NCBI RefSeq assembly: GCF_945957345.1
Contig: NZ_CAMFKW010000012.1
Location: forward strand, 1 to 64,000
Source of the DNA: an uncultured Allobosea sp.
GTDB lineage: Bacteria; Pseudomonadota; Alphaproteobacteria; Rhizobiales; Beijerinckiaceae
Length of the DNA: 64,000 nt
Reading direction: 5' to 3'
In this document: piece after piece, positions 18,367-28,307 of the stretch
Position numbering within the stretch: the stretch's first letter is position 1
Layout: every line of letters begins with the position of its first letter
Notes under the pieces: model-generated
What the model saw: only the letters and a program-made list of their open reading frames with translations
Told to the model about the DNA's origin: nothing
Database searches by the model: none
Made by a program: the position numbers and the translations under genes

Positions 18367-19308
18367 ATGCTCAAACATACGCTGCAAAGGCTGCTGCTGG
18401 TCCTGCCGGTGATGCTCGGCGTGCTGCTGATCGGCTTCCTGCTGATGCAGGTCGTGCCGACCGATCCGGCGCAGGTCCGCGCCGGCCCGACCGCGACCCA
18501 GGACGTGGTGGAGGCGATCCGCCAGGAACTCGGGCTGAACCAGCCGCTCTGGAAGCAGTTCGCGATCTATATCGGGCGTCTCGCGCAGGGCGATCTCGGC
18601 GTCTCCATCATCAACAACGTCCCGGTGACGCAGGAACTCGGCAACACCATCGGCCCGACGCTGGAGCTGATGTTCGCCTCGCTGATCTGGGCGATCCCGC
18701 TCGGCATGGCCCTCGGCACGGTCGGCGCCTATTACCGGGGTTCGCTGATCGACCGCGCGATCATGGCTTTCTCTGTGGCCGGCGTCTCGCTGCCGGTCTT
18801 CTTCCTTGGTCTCGGGCTGATCTGGCTCTTCGGCTTCTATTATCCGATCCTGCCCTTCACCGGGCGCACCGGCCCGCTCTGGACCTGGGAAGGCATCCAG
18901 GGCGTCATCCTGCCGGCGATCACCTTGGGCGGCGTCTTCGTCGGCCCGGTCGCGCGCATGACCCGGACCTCGGTGCTCGACGAGCTCGGCGCCGACCATG
19001 TCCGCACCGCCCGTGCCAAGGGTCTGGGCGAGAGCACGGTCGTGCTGCGCCACACCCTGCGCAATGCGCTGGTCCCGGTCGTGACGCTGATCGGCCTGCA
19101 GATCGGCTTCCTGCTCGGCGGCGCCGTCGTCACCGAGACCGTGTTTAGCTGGCCAGGTATCGGCCGGCTCGCGGTCGGCGCCATCCTGTCCAGCGACCTG
19201 CCGATGGCGCAGGGCACGATCATCATGCTCTCGCTCGGCTTCATCCTGGTCAATCTCGCGGTAGACGTCCTCTATGCCGTGCTCGATCCGCGCGTGAGGG
19301 GCACCTGA
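18367..19308 (+). CDS. Peptide-type ABC transporter permease (DppB-like)
   Basis: A 313-residue inner-membrane permease with six hydrophobic segments. The N-terminal LLLVLPVMLGVLLIGFLLM and the DPAQVRAGPTAT...ELGLNQPLW region are typical of DppB/GsiC. The coupling motif is DHVRTARAKGLGESTVVLRHTLRNAL (as HVRTARAKGLGE then RNALVPV). The stop overlaps the start of the next permease by one base (TGATG). Confidence 0.93.
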   Translation: MLKHTLQRLLLVLPVMLGVLLIGFLLMQVVPTDPAQVRAGPTATQDVVEAIRQELGLNQPLWKQFAIYIGRLAQGDLGVSIINNVPVTQELGNTIGPTLELMFASLIWAIPLGMALGTVGAYYRGSLIDRAIMAFSVAGVSLPVFFLGLGLIWLFGFYYPILPFTGRTGPLWTWEGIQGVILPAITLGGVFVGPVARMTRTSVLDELGADHVRTARAKGLGESTVVLRHTLRNALVPVVTLIGLQIGFLLGGAVVTETVFSWPGIGRLAVGAILSSDLPMAQGTIIMLSLGFILVNLAVDVLYAVLDPRVRGT

Positions 19309-20231
19309 TGAGTTCCTCCGTGAAGCTTGAACGCAATGCGCTGCAGCCGGGCGCCAAGACGGTCGAAGCGGCCGTGAGCGTCGCTGCCGCCACGCCCGTC
19401 CGCCGCAAGACCGTGCTCCGGATGCTGACCTCCGATATCGGCTCCTGCATCGCGCTGGCGCTTGTCGTGCTCGCGATCCTCGGCGCGGTCCTCGCGCCCT
19501 GGCTCGCGCCGACCGATCCTTTCGGCAACGACCTCGCCAACACGCTGAAACCGCCCGGCGAGATGGGGCTGCTCGGCACCGACGGGCAGGGCCGGGACAT
19601 GATCACGCGCCTGCTCTACGGCCTGCGCACGACCCTGCTGATGGGTTCGGCCTCCGTCGCTTTCGGCTGCGCCATCGGCGGCATCATCGGCTTCGCCGCA
19701 GCCTATTATCCGAAGCTGTCCGGCGTGCTGATGCGGTTCATGGATGTCCTCCTGTCCTTTCCCGCGATCCTGTTCGGCCTCGCCATCGCCGCGATCTTCG
19801 GGCCGGGCCTGCTCGCGGTCATCATCGCGCTCTCGATCGCGACGGTGCCGCTGATGGCGCGCGTGGTGCGCGGTTCGGCGCTGGTCGTTCTCCAGCAGGG
19901 CTATATCGAAGCTGCCCGTTCGCTCGGCTTGAGCGATCTCCGCATCATCCTGCGCTACGTCCTGCCGAACTGCCTCTCGGCAATCTTCGTCTTCGTCACC
20001 TTGCGCTTCGGGCAGGTCATCCTGCTCGGCGCGGCCCTGTCCTTCCTGGGTCTCGGCGCCCAGCCGCCGACGGCCGAGCTCGGCGCGATGGCTGCCGACG
20101 GGCGCAATTTCCTGTTCTTCGCGCCGCATGTCTCGGTCCTGCCGAGCCTGGTGATCTTTGCGGTCGTGCTGGCCTTCAACGTGCTCGGCGATTCCCTGCG
20201 GGACGCCCTCGATCCCAAGCTGCGCAAATAG
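19308..20231 (+). CDS. Peptide-type ABC transporter permease (DppC-like)
   Basis: A 307-residue permease, partner of the preceding DppB-like protein. It has a long cytoplasmic N-terminus, then five or six membrane segments, with the LGTDGQGRDMITRLLYGLRT motif and the coupling loop YIEAARSLGLSDLRIILRYVLPN of DppC/OppC. The operon lacks DppD/DppF-type ATPases in this window, so ATPase subunits must be supplied from elsewhere. Confidence 0.93.
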   Translation: MSSSVKLERNALQPGAKTVEAAVSVAAATPVRRKTVLRMLTSDIGSCIALALVVLAILGAVLAPWLAPTDPFGNDLANTLKPPGEMGLLGTDGQGRDMITRLLYGLRTTLLMGSASVAFGCAIGGIIGFAAAYYPKLSGVLMRFMDVLLSFPAILFGLAIAAIFGPGLLAVIIALSIATVPLMARVVRGSALVVLQQGYIEAARSLGLSDLRIILRYVLPNCLSAIFVFVTLRFGQVILLGAALSFLGLGAQPPTAELGAMAADGRNFLFFAPHVSVLPSLVIFAVVLAFNVLGDSLRDALDPKLRK

Positions 20232-20274
20232 CGCCGTCATCAACCAAGAAGCGTCAAAAAAGGGGACTTGCTCG

Positions 20275-21864
20275 ATGCTGAAACTCTCAACTCTGCTGCT
20301 TGCCGGCGCGGCCGCGGCGACCTTCGCGGCGGCCCCTGCGGTCGCCCAGCAGAAGGCGCCGCTCTCGATCCTGCGCGTCATCGATGCCGACAATTACGAC
20401 CCGATCCGCACCACCGCGACCGCGGCGGCCGAGGTCATGTACATGCTGGCCGACACGCTGGTGACGGTCGATTTCGACATGAAGACGATCAAGCCCGGCC
20501 TTGCCGATAGCTGGACGATCTCGCCGGATGGCCTGACCTACACCTTCAAGATCCGCAAGGACGTGAAGTTCTGCGACGGCCGGCCGATGACGATCGACGA
20601 CGTCGTCTATTCGCTGAAGCGCTGGACCGACCCGGCCAACAAGTCGCCGGTCTCCTTCCGTGGCGGCCCGGTCAAGGATATCCGCGCCGACGGCGATTCC
20701 ACGCTGATCTACGAATTGAAGGAGCCCTATAGCGATCTGATGTTCCAGCTCGCTTTGTCCTTCGCCTCGGTGGTCGACAAGGCGACCGTCGAGAAGCTCG
20801 GCCCCAATTTCGGCGTGCAGGGCTTCAACGGCACCGGCCCCTATTGCTGGTCGAAATGGACCCCGCGCCAGGAGCTCGTGCTCAAGAAAAACCCGCATTA
20901 TTCGTGGGGCCCGCCGATCTACAAGAATCCGAAGCCGCAGATCGACGAGATCGTCTGGAAGGTCATCCCCGAGTCGAACACGCTGATGGCCGCGATCCAG
21001 GCCAAGCAGGCCGACGTGACCTATTACATGCCCTATATCGCGCTCGACACGATGCAGCGCATCCCCGGCATGACGGTGCAGCGGCAGGAAAACTACATCT
21101 ACGACATCTTCATGGGCTTCAAGGTCGACAAGCCCGTTTCGAAGGATCCGGTGATCCGCGAGGCCGTCAACATGGCCGTCGACAAGCAGGCGATCGCCAA
21201 GGCGATCTTCTTCGGCAAGGGCCAGGTCTTGCCCTCGCTGTTGAACCCGGCCGTGCTCGACTACGACAAGGATTCCGCCGGGAAGATGCCGAAGCATAAT
21301 CCGGCCGGCGCCATCAAGTTGCTGGACGAGGCCGGCTGGAAGCCGGGCGCCGACGGCATTCGCGAGAAGGACGGCCAGAAGGCCACCTTCGTGGTCTACG
21401 GCATCCGCAACGACGTGAACCCGCGCATCTCCGAGGCGATGCAGGCCGACCTGCGCAAGGTCGGCATCGACCTCAAGATCCAGCTCTGGGATGCGACCGT
21501 CGCCTGGGGCAAGCTCGCGACGCAGGAATTCGACGCCTTCTACATGGCCTACCCCTATGTGACGGCCACCGAGGCGCTGAACCTCTACTTCGCCAGCCGG
21601 CAGGTGCCGACGCCGAACCGGATGAACTGGAAGGATCCGAAGACCGACGAGTTGCTCAAGGCCGCGGCGACCGCCGTCGATGCCGGCAAGCGCAAGGAAG
21701 CGATCGGCGCGGTCCAGACCCAGCTCACCGAGGCGAATGTCTGGGTGCCGCTGGCCTCGCAGCCGCTTTGGGTCGTCGCGGGCGACCGGCTGGAGGGCGT
21801 CCGGGCCCACGGCATCTACGGCGCCGGCCTCTACAAGGGGCTCGACCTTAAGCTGAAGCGCTGA
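20275..21864 (+). CDS. Peptide-type ABC transporter substrate-binding protein
   Basis: A 529-residue periplasmic binding protein of the DppA/OppA (SBP_bac_5) family. ATG 20275 gives a signal peptide (KLSTLLLAGAAAATFAAAPAVAQ). Family blocks are LADSWTISPDGLTYTFKIRKDVKFCDGRPMT (seen as TYTFKIRKDVKF) and VREAVNMAVDK-like IREAVNMAVDKQAI. It stands 43 bases after the second permease and is followed by a strong intrinsic terminator. It fixes the substrate choice of the importer, but the ligand cannot be predicted. Confidence 0.93.
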   Translation: MLKLSTLLLAGAAAATFAAAPAVAQQKAPLSILRVIDADNYDPIRTTATAAAEVMYMLADTLVTVDFDMKTIKPGLADSWTISPDGLTYTFKIRKDVKFCDGRPMTIDDVVYSLKRWTDPANKSPVSFRGGPVKDIRADGDSTLIYELKEPYSDLMFQLALSFASVVDKATVEKLGPNFGVQGFNGTGPYCWSKWTPRQELVLKKNPHYSWGPPIYKNPKPQIDEIVWKVIPESNTLMAAIQAKQADVTYYMPYIALDTMQRIPGMTVQRQENYIYDIFMGFKVDKPVSKDPVIREAVNMAVDKQAIAKAIFFGKGQVLPSLLNPAVLDYDKDSAGKMPKHNPAGAIKLLDEAGWKPGADGIREKDGQKATFVVYGIRNDVNPRISEAMQADLRKVGIDLKIQLWDATVAWGKLATQEFDAFYMAYPYVTATEALNLYFASRQVPTPNRMNWKDPKTDELLKAAATAVDAGKRKEAIGAVQTQLTEANVWVPLASQPLWVVAGDRLEGVRAHGIYGAGLYKGLDLKLKR

Positions 21865-21872
21865 ACGTCCCC

Positions 21873-21903
21873 AGCGCCGCGCGGCCTCGAGCCGCGCGGC
21901 GCT
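21873..21903 (+). terminator. Intrinsic terminator after the peptide-ABC genes
   Basis: A perfect 13-bp GC-rich stem (21873-21885 with 21891-21903), a CTCGA loop and a following T-run make a textbook intrinsic terminator nine bases after the binding-protein stop. The next gene begins 33 bases later on the same strand, so this may attenuate rather than fully separate it. Confidence 0.85.
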
Positions 21904-21935
21904 TTTTCTATGTCTGACGCCAGGGAGGAACCATC

Positions 21936-23369
21936 ATGACGATCACGGTCATCAAGAACGCCGAAGTCGTTGTCGCCTGGGACGCGGAAGCCTCCCGGCA
22001 TGTCTATCTGCACGGAGCCGATGTCGCCTTCGAGGACGGCACGCTGCTTTATGTCGGGCCGCGCTATGAAGGCCAGGCCGACGAGACGGTCGACGGGAGC
22101 GGGCGCATGGTCATGCCCGGCCTCGTCAACATCCATTCGCATCCGTCGAGCGAGGCGCTGAACAAGGGCTTCCTCGACGAGCTCGGCTCGCCCGCGCTCT
22201 ACAATTCCTCGCTCTACGAGTTCATGCCGATCCTGCGGCCCGATGCCGAAACGGTGCCGGATTGCGTGCAGGTCGCCTATTCCGAGCTGCTGCTCTCCGG
22301 CGTCACCACGCTCGCCGATCTCTCGGTCGCCCATCCCGGCTGGATCGACCTTGCGGCCAATAGCGGCCTGCGCGTCTGCGTCTCGCCGATGTTCCGCTCG
22401 GCCCGCTGGTACACCAAGAACGGCCATGTCGTCGAATACGAGTGGGACGAGAAGGCTGGCGAGGCGGCCATGGAGACCGCCTTCGACCTCATCGAGCAGG
22501 CGCAGAAACACCCGTCCGGCCGGCTCTTCGGCATGGTCTGCCCGGCGCAGATCGACACCTGCAGCGAAGGCCTGATCAAGGGCAGCCACGCGGAAGCGAA
22601 GCGCCGTGGCCTGCCCTGGCAGATCCACGCGGCCCAGTCGACGGTCGAGTTCCACGAGATCACCCGCCGCCATGGCGTGACGCCGATCCAGTGGCTGGAG
22701 AAGCTCGGCGTGCTCGGCTCGACCAGCATCGTCGGCCACGGCATCTTCCTCGACGATTATCCGCGCGTCGGTTGGCACAGCCGCCGCGATCTCGCGCTGC
22801 TGGCCGAGACCGATACGGTCGTCGCCCATTGCCCGACGGTCTTCATGCGCCGCGGCATCGCGCTCGATGATTTCGGGCGCTATCGCCGTGCCGGTGTCCG
22901 CATCGGCATGGGCACCGACACCTATCCGCACAACATGCTCGAGGAGATGCGCCATGTCGGCTATGTCGCCCGCATGATGGCGGAGAACCCGCGCACGCTC
23001 ACCACCACCGACATCTTCGAGGCCGCGACCACGGCGGGCGCCGCCGCGCTCGGCCGCGACGATATCGGCCGGCTGGAAGCGGGCTGCAAGGCCGACCTCG
23101 TCATGGTCGATCTCAAGCACCCGATGATGCAGCCGCGCCGCGACCCCGTGCGCAGCATGGTCTATGCGGCCGCCGAGCGCGCCGTCGACCGCGTCTATGT
23201 CGACGGCAAGCTCGTGGTGCGCGACGGCACGGTGTTGACCATGGACTATCCGGCCGCGGCCCTGCGCCTCCATGAGGGCCAGAAGCGGACGGAAGCGGCT
23301 GCGCCCGGCAACGACTGGGTCAAGCGCCCGGTGACGGACTATTCCCCGCTGACCTTCCCGGTGAAGTGA
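21936..23369 (+). CDS. Amidohydrolase / deaminase (chlorohydrolase-like family)
   Basis: A 477-residue metal-dependent hydrolase of the TrzN/AtzA/SAH-deaminase group. The HxH motif is GLVNIHSHPSSEALNKG near residue 68; other ligand positions are in QIHAAQSTVEFHE, SIVGHGIFLDDYP and IGMGTDTYPHNML. A strong RBS (GGGAGGAAC) precedes ATG 21936. Such enzymes deaminate or dechlorinate nitrogen heterocycles or adenosine derivatives. Together with the YtcJ-like enzyme it brackets the ABC importer, suggesting uptake and sequential hydrolysis of one nitrogenous compound. Confidence 0.88.
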   Translation: MTITVIKNAEVVVAWDAEASRHVYLHGADVAFEDGTLLYVGPRYEGQADETVDGSGRMVMPGLVNIHSHPSSEALNKGFLDELGSPALYNSSLYEFMPILRPDAETVPDCVQVAYSELLLSGVTTLADLSVAHPGWIDLAANSGLRVCVSPMFRSARWYTKNGHVVEYEWDEKAGEAAMETAFDLIEQAQKHPSGRLFGMVCPAQIDTCSEGLIKGSHAEAKRRGLPWQIHAAQSTVEFHEITRRHGVTPIQWLEKLGVLGSTSIVGHGIFLDDYPRVGWHSRRDLALLAETDTVVAHCPTVFMRRGIALDDFGRYRRAGVRIGMGTDTYPHNMLEEMRHVGYVARMMAENPRTLTTTDIFEAATTAGAAALGRDDIGRLEAGCKADLVMVDLKHPMMQPRRDPVRSMVYAAAERAVDRVYVDGKLVVRDGTVLTMDYPAAALRLHEGQKRTEAAAPGNDWVKRPVTDYSPLTFPVK

Positions 23370-23381
23370 GCGGAACCTCTG

Positions 23382-23476
23382 CCGTCATGCTCGCCCTTGT
23401 GGCGAGCACCCACGTCTTGAGCACCGCATGGCATCCTTGAAGACGTGGATGGTCGGGACAAGCCCGACCATGACGG
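23382..23476. repeat. Cloverleaf-like intergenic palindrome
   Basis: The element has nested symmetry. The outer arms are CCGTCA (23382-23387) and TGACGG (23471-23476). Two side hairpins follow: TGCTCGCC/GGCGAGCA (23388-23395 with 23401-23408) and TGGTCGGG/CCCGACCA (23450-23457 with 23463-23470). A central stem is CACGTCTT/AAGACGTG (23411-23418 with 23440-23447). This form, with GTCATGGTCGGG half-units, resembles dispersed repeats seen in many Rhizobiales genomes. It lies between the deaminase and the next small gene. Confidence 0.8.
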
Positions 23477-23563
23477 CATATCGTGTTCATGGGTGTCTCG
23501 CTGCATCGTGAGCCCCCTGCGTCACGCCGCCCGCTTTCGGACGGCGTGATCCGGCGATAGGTT

Positions 23564-23746
23564 ATGCCCATGTCGCAGGCAGACGAGACAGCGCAGACGG
23601 AGGCCGGCTCTTCGAGCCGTCTTGGCCTCATGCTGATCGGCGGAGGCTTCTTCGCCCTGTTCCTCACCGGCCTGCTGCTTTGGTGGCGCGAAGGCGATCG
23701 GCTTTTCACCGACGGTCTGATCGCTGCCATCGTGGCTTGCTTTTAG
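23564..23746 (+). CDS. Small single-pass membrane protein
   Basis: A 60-residue protein with one hydrophobic helix (LMLIGGGFFALFLTGLLLWW) and a second short hydrophobic end (GLIAAIVACF). The run RLGLMLIGGGFF and WWREGDRLFTDGLI look conserved in Rhizobiales genes next to SCO proteins, which is from memory. ATG 23564 is preferred because AGG lies six bases upstream; ATG 23570 is the alternative. It stands 30 bases before the SCO gene and may assist respiratory-complex assembly, which is inference. Confidence 0.65.
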   Translation: MPMSQADETAQTEAGSSSRLGLMLIGGGFFALFLTGLLLWWREGDRLFTDGLIAAIVACF

Positions 23747-23776
23747 CGGCTGCGGCCGCCTGATGGGATAAATTCC

Positions 23777-24373
23777 GTGAATCGCCGTCTCGTCCTGCCC
23801 CTCGTCGTCTTCCTTGCCGGCGCGCTCGCGCTTGCCGCCGCCGCGATCCTGACCTTCTCGCCCGGCCGCCAGGGCGGTGGAAGCGGCGTCGCCAGCGTCG
23901 GCGGCCCCTTCACGCTGACGACGCAGGAGGGCAAGCCGCTCTCCGACACCGACCTGAAGGGCTCGCCCTTCCTGGTCTTCTTCGGCTTCACCCATTGCCC
24001 GGATATCTGCCCGACCAAGCTCTTCGAGATTTCGGAGGCCCTGCGCGCGGCCGGCGACGGCGCCAAGGCGAAGGGCCTGAAGGCCCTGTTCATCACGGTC
24101 GATCCCGAGCGCGATACGCCTGAGGCGATGAAGAGCTATCTCGGCTCCTTCGATCCGCGCATCGTCGGCCTGAGCGGCGATCGCCCGGCCATCGACGCGG
24201 TGATCAAGGCCTATCGCGCCTATGCCAAGAAGGTGCCGCTCAAGGATGGCGACTACACCATGGACCACACTGCGCTGGTCTATCTGATGGGCAAGGACGG
24301 CAATTTCGTCGGCGCCTTCAATATCGAGCAGCCCCCGGCGCAGGCGGCAGCGGAGTGGCTGCGTCACTCGTAG
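23777..24373 (+). CDS. SCO family copper-binding protein
   Basis: A 198-residue thioredoxin-fold protein of the SCO1/SenC family. A single N-terminal membrane anchor (LPLVVFLAGALALAAAAIL) precedes the periplasmic domain. The copper-binding CPDICP motif in GFTHCPDICPTKL is at about residue 75 and the conserved His is in DYTMDHTALVYL near 160. SCO proteins deliver copper to the CuA site of cytochrome c oxidase. The start is GTG 23777. The last 56 bases overlap the convergent glycosyltransferase gene. Confidence 0.93.
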   Translation: MNRRLVLPLVVFLAGALALAAAAILTFSPGRQGGGSGVASVGGPFTLTTQEGKPLSDTDLKGSPFLVFFGFTHCPDICPTKLFEISEALRAAGDGAKAKGLKALFITVDPERDTPEAMKSYLGSFDPRIVGLSGDRPAIDAVIKAYRAYAKKVPLKDGDYTMDHTALVYLMGKDGNFVGAFNIEQPPAQAAAEWLRHS

Positions 24374-26261
24374 CGTCAGGGATCGGCGCGCGCCGGCGCG
24401 CCAGCCCGTGTTCCGTCTTGTTCCAGGCGAAGCGGCGGTTGAAATAGTCGTAGAAGGCCATCCAGGCGGCGACCGAGACCAGCGCGTAGTAGAGCGGCAA
24501 CAGCGGCACGAGCAGCAGCAGGCCTGGTGCGCCCCGCCGCAACGCCCCGACGATCGGTGGCACGAACAGCGCGACGCTGCCCATAAGCCAGACCCCGAGC
24601 GCGATGATCGAGGTGAGGGTCGCGATGGTACCCACGGGCTCGAACAGCGACCCATCCCAATAGGCGATCATGGCGGCGATGGCGAAGGCGGGATAGCCGA
24701 GAGCGGTCGCGACCGTGCCGAAGACCAGCGACAGGAAGGCAAAGGTCGCCGCGAGGCCGGCTTCGCGCAATAGGCGCAGAGGCGCGCGCGAATGCGTCAC
24801 CAGCGTCTGGATATAGCCCTTGATCCAGCGCGAGCGCTGCTTCAGCCAGGCAGGAAGGGTCAGCGGCGCCTCTTCGCGCGTGTTCGAGGGCAGGTCGCCG
24901 ATGCGATAGCCGGCGCGGACCAGCCGGAAGCCGAGATCGGCATCCTCCGTCACGTTCCAGGCGTCCCAGCCGCCCACAGCGCGCAGAGCCTCTGTTCGGA
25001 AATGGTTCGAGGTCCCGCCCAGCATGATCGGCAGCTGGAACTGGAGCAGGCCGGGATTGAGCACCTCGAACAGCCCGGCATATTCCAGCGCGAACAGGCC
25101 GGGCAGCACGCCCTCCTCGGCATGGTCGATCACGAGCCTGGCCTGAAGGCAGCCGAGCTCCTTCGGGCCGCCCAGGAAGCGCGCCGCCGCCATGCGCAAT
25201 TGCTGGGGGTCGGGAATGTCCTCGGCATCGAAGATGGTGAAGAGCGATCCGCGCGCTTCGAGCAATGCCAGGTTGAGCGCGCGCGGCTTGGTCCGCGGCT
25301 GGCCGGGGGGCGCGATCGTCACCGAGAAATGCGGCGGCAGCGCCATTTGCGCCAATGCGCTGCGCATGCCGGTATCGTCGGCCTCGATCAGCAGGCGGAT
25401 GTCGAGCTTGGCCGGGGGATAGTCGAGCGCGCCGAGCGCATCGATCAATTGCCGGAGCACCGCGAGCTCCCGGTAGAGCGGCACCGCGACCGTGTAGACG
25501 GGCAGGCGGCCCTCGTCGATGCGCCAGCGATGGCTGTGCCAGAGATCGGGCGCCGAGCGCTCGATCGAGGCCGCAAGCCGCAGCAGGATCAGGCCGAGAA
25601 AGAGCGGTCCGAGCAGCAATGCGAGCCCGAAGAAGGTTTCGAGCGGGGCGAAGACGCCACCGAGCGCAGCGGTTGCCACCCCGCCTCCGGCGGCGATGGC
25701 CTGTCCGCGGCTGGCGCCGGTCCGGGCGCTGTCGCGGGCAAGGCCGGCGGGGTCGAGCCCCGCTGCGTGCTCGGCAAGGGTCTCGGCATTGCTGTGGCGC
25801 AAGGCGCCGGCGAAGCGGCGCGGCGTGGTCACGGCGATGTCGCCGCGATGGCGCGGCCCGGCTTCGAGCATGCGCCGCAAGGACGGTCCCTCGGGCGCGA
25901 GGATGAAGCGGAAGCGTCTGTCGTCGACGGTTGGGGCGATGCCCTGGCGCAGGATCGCGTCATGGCCGCCGCCTGGCATCAGATGCGGTGGCTGCGGCAG
26001 GAAGGCGACCCCCATCTCGTTTGCGAGTGCCCGGTAGAAGCCAGTCTCGTCGATCAGGCCGAGCGCGATCGCCTCGCGGACCGGTTCGGTGCGGCTGCGC
26101 CGGGATACTTCGGCAGCACGGACAAGAAGCGAAGGTGCCAGACCATGCCGCGCCAGAAAGGCGAGCTCGATCGGCAGGCCGGCTATGTCCGGCCCGCGCC
26201 CGATCGGACGGTCGTCGTTACCGCTGCCCCCCACTGGCCCCGGTTCCGCTCCACGCAACAA
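24318..26261 (-). CDS. Membrane glycosyltransferase family 2
   Basis: A 647-residue processive-type glycosyltransferase. Residues about 20-165 form a separate N-terminal region (LLVRAAEVSRRSRTEPVREAI, LIDETGFYRALANEMG) resembling the MshEN/GspE_N domain. A membrane pair follows near 195-235. The GT2 domain has VPLYRE, the IEADD metal site, FDAEDIP and the QRSRWIKG (Q/RxxRW) product-binding motif; four membrane segments close the protein. It probably polymerises or exports a polysaccharide; substrate unknown. The 3' end overlaps the SCO gene tail to tail. Confidence 0.88.
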   Translation of the reverse strand: MLRGAEPGPVGGSGNDDRPIGRGPDIAGLPIELAFLARHGLAPSLLVRAAEVSRRSRTEPVREAIALGLIDETGFYRALANEMGVAFLPQPPHLMPGGGHDAILRQGIAPTVDDRRFRFILAPEGPSLRRMLEAGPRHRGDIAVTTPRRFAGALRHSNAETLAEHAAGLDPAGLARDSARTGASRGQAIAAGGGVATAALGGVFAPLETFFGLALLLGPLFLGLILLRLAASIERSAPDLWHSHRWRIDEGRLPVYTVAVPLYRELAVLRQLIDALGALDYPPAKLDIRLLIEADDTGMRSALAQMALPPHFSVTIAPPGQPRTKPRALNLALLEARGSLFTIFDAEDIPDPQQLRMAAARFLGGPKELGCLQARLVIDHAEEGVLPGLFALEYAGLFEVLNPGLLQFQLPIMLGGTSNHFRTEALRAVGGWDAWNVTEDADLGFRLVRAGYRIGDLPSNTREEAPLTLPAWLKQRSRWIKGYIQTLVTHSRAPLRLLREAGLAATFAFLSLVFGTVATALGYPAFAIAAMIAYWDGSLFEPVGTIATLTSIIALGVWLMGSVALFVPPIVGALRRGAPGLLLLVPLLPLYYALVSVAAWMAFYDYFNRRFAWNKTEHGLARRRAPIPDATSDAATPLPPAPGAARY

Positions 26262-26359
26262 TGCCGATGCGGACGCACCGGCGACAATTCATGGTTGCCG
26301 TTGCCGTAGCGGAAGTCGAGAGGACGCGCCTAGAACTTTGGATGAGGCCGGCGGCGTGT

Positions 26360-27573
<1,214 letters not shown>

Positions 27574-27577
<4 letters not shown>

Positions 27578-28257
27578 GCCGTCAAACCTTCTTCCATTGC
27601 CGCCGCGGCCTTGCGGGCCGATGCGATGAATTTCGCGATCCGCGCGGGGTCCTTGACCCCCGGCGCGCTTTCGACGCCCGAGGAGACGTCGACGCCTGCC
27701 GGCCTCGTGATGCCGATCGCCTCAGCGACATTGGCCGGATCGAGTCCGCCCGATAGCATGAAGCGCTGCGAGGGGTCGAGGCCGGCGAGCAGGCCCCAGT
27801 CGAAGGGCTTGCCATGCCCGCCCGGGAAGGCTGCATCCTTCGGCGGCTTGGCGTCGAGCAGGATGAGATCGGCCGCATCGCGATAGCCGGCGACGGCCTT
27901 GAGGTCTTCCGCGGTGGCGATGCCGAGCGCCTTCATTACCGGCCGGCCGACGGCCCGGCGCAAAGCCGCGGTCTGTTCGGGCGTCTCGCGGCCATGGAAC
28001 TGGAGCCAGTCGGGATTGAGTGCCTCGGCGAGTTCCGCCGCCCGCTGCTCGCTCCAGTCGACGACGAGCGCGACGATCTCGGTCTTGCCGCGGGCGATCG
28101 CCGCCAAGTTCCTGGCGCGCTCCAGCGTCACGTAGCGCGGGCTCTTCGGGTGGAAATTGAGCCCGATCATGTCGGCGCCGGCCGCGAGCGCAGCCTCGAC
28201 GGTCTCCGGCGTCGAGAGACCGCAGATCTTGATCAGGAAGGGCGAACCATTGGACAT
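27574..28257 (-). CDS. trpF: Phosphoribosylanthranilate isomerase
   Basis: A 227-residue TIM-barrel enzyme of tryptophan synthesis. The catalytic Cys is in [13 protein letters not shown] near residue 12, and the catalytic Asp and phosphate site are in LLDAKPP and [19 protein letters not shown] 28257 is preferred over an upstream ATG at 28293, since the first strand of the barrel begins just after it. It overlaps trpB by four bases. Confidence 0.95.
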
Positions 28258-28307
28258 GGCCCGGCGTTTAGCACGGCCCGTTCGCGGGCGCATGCCGTAC
28301 TTGCGAC

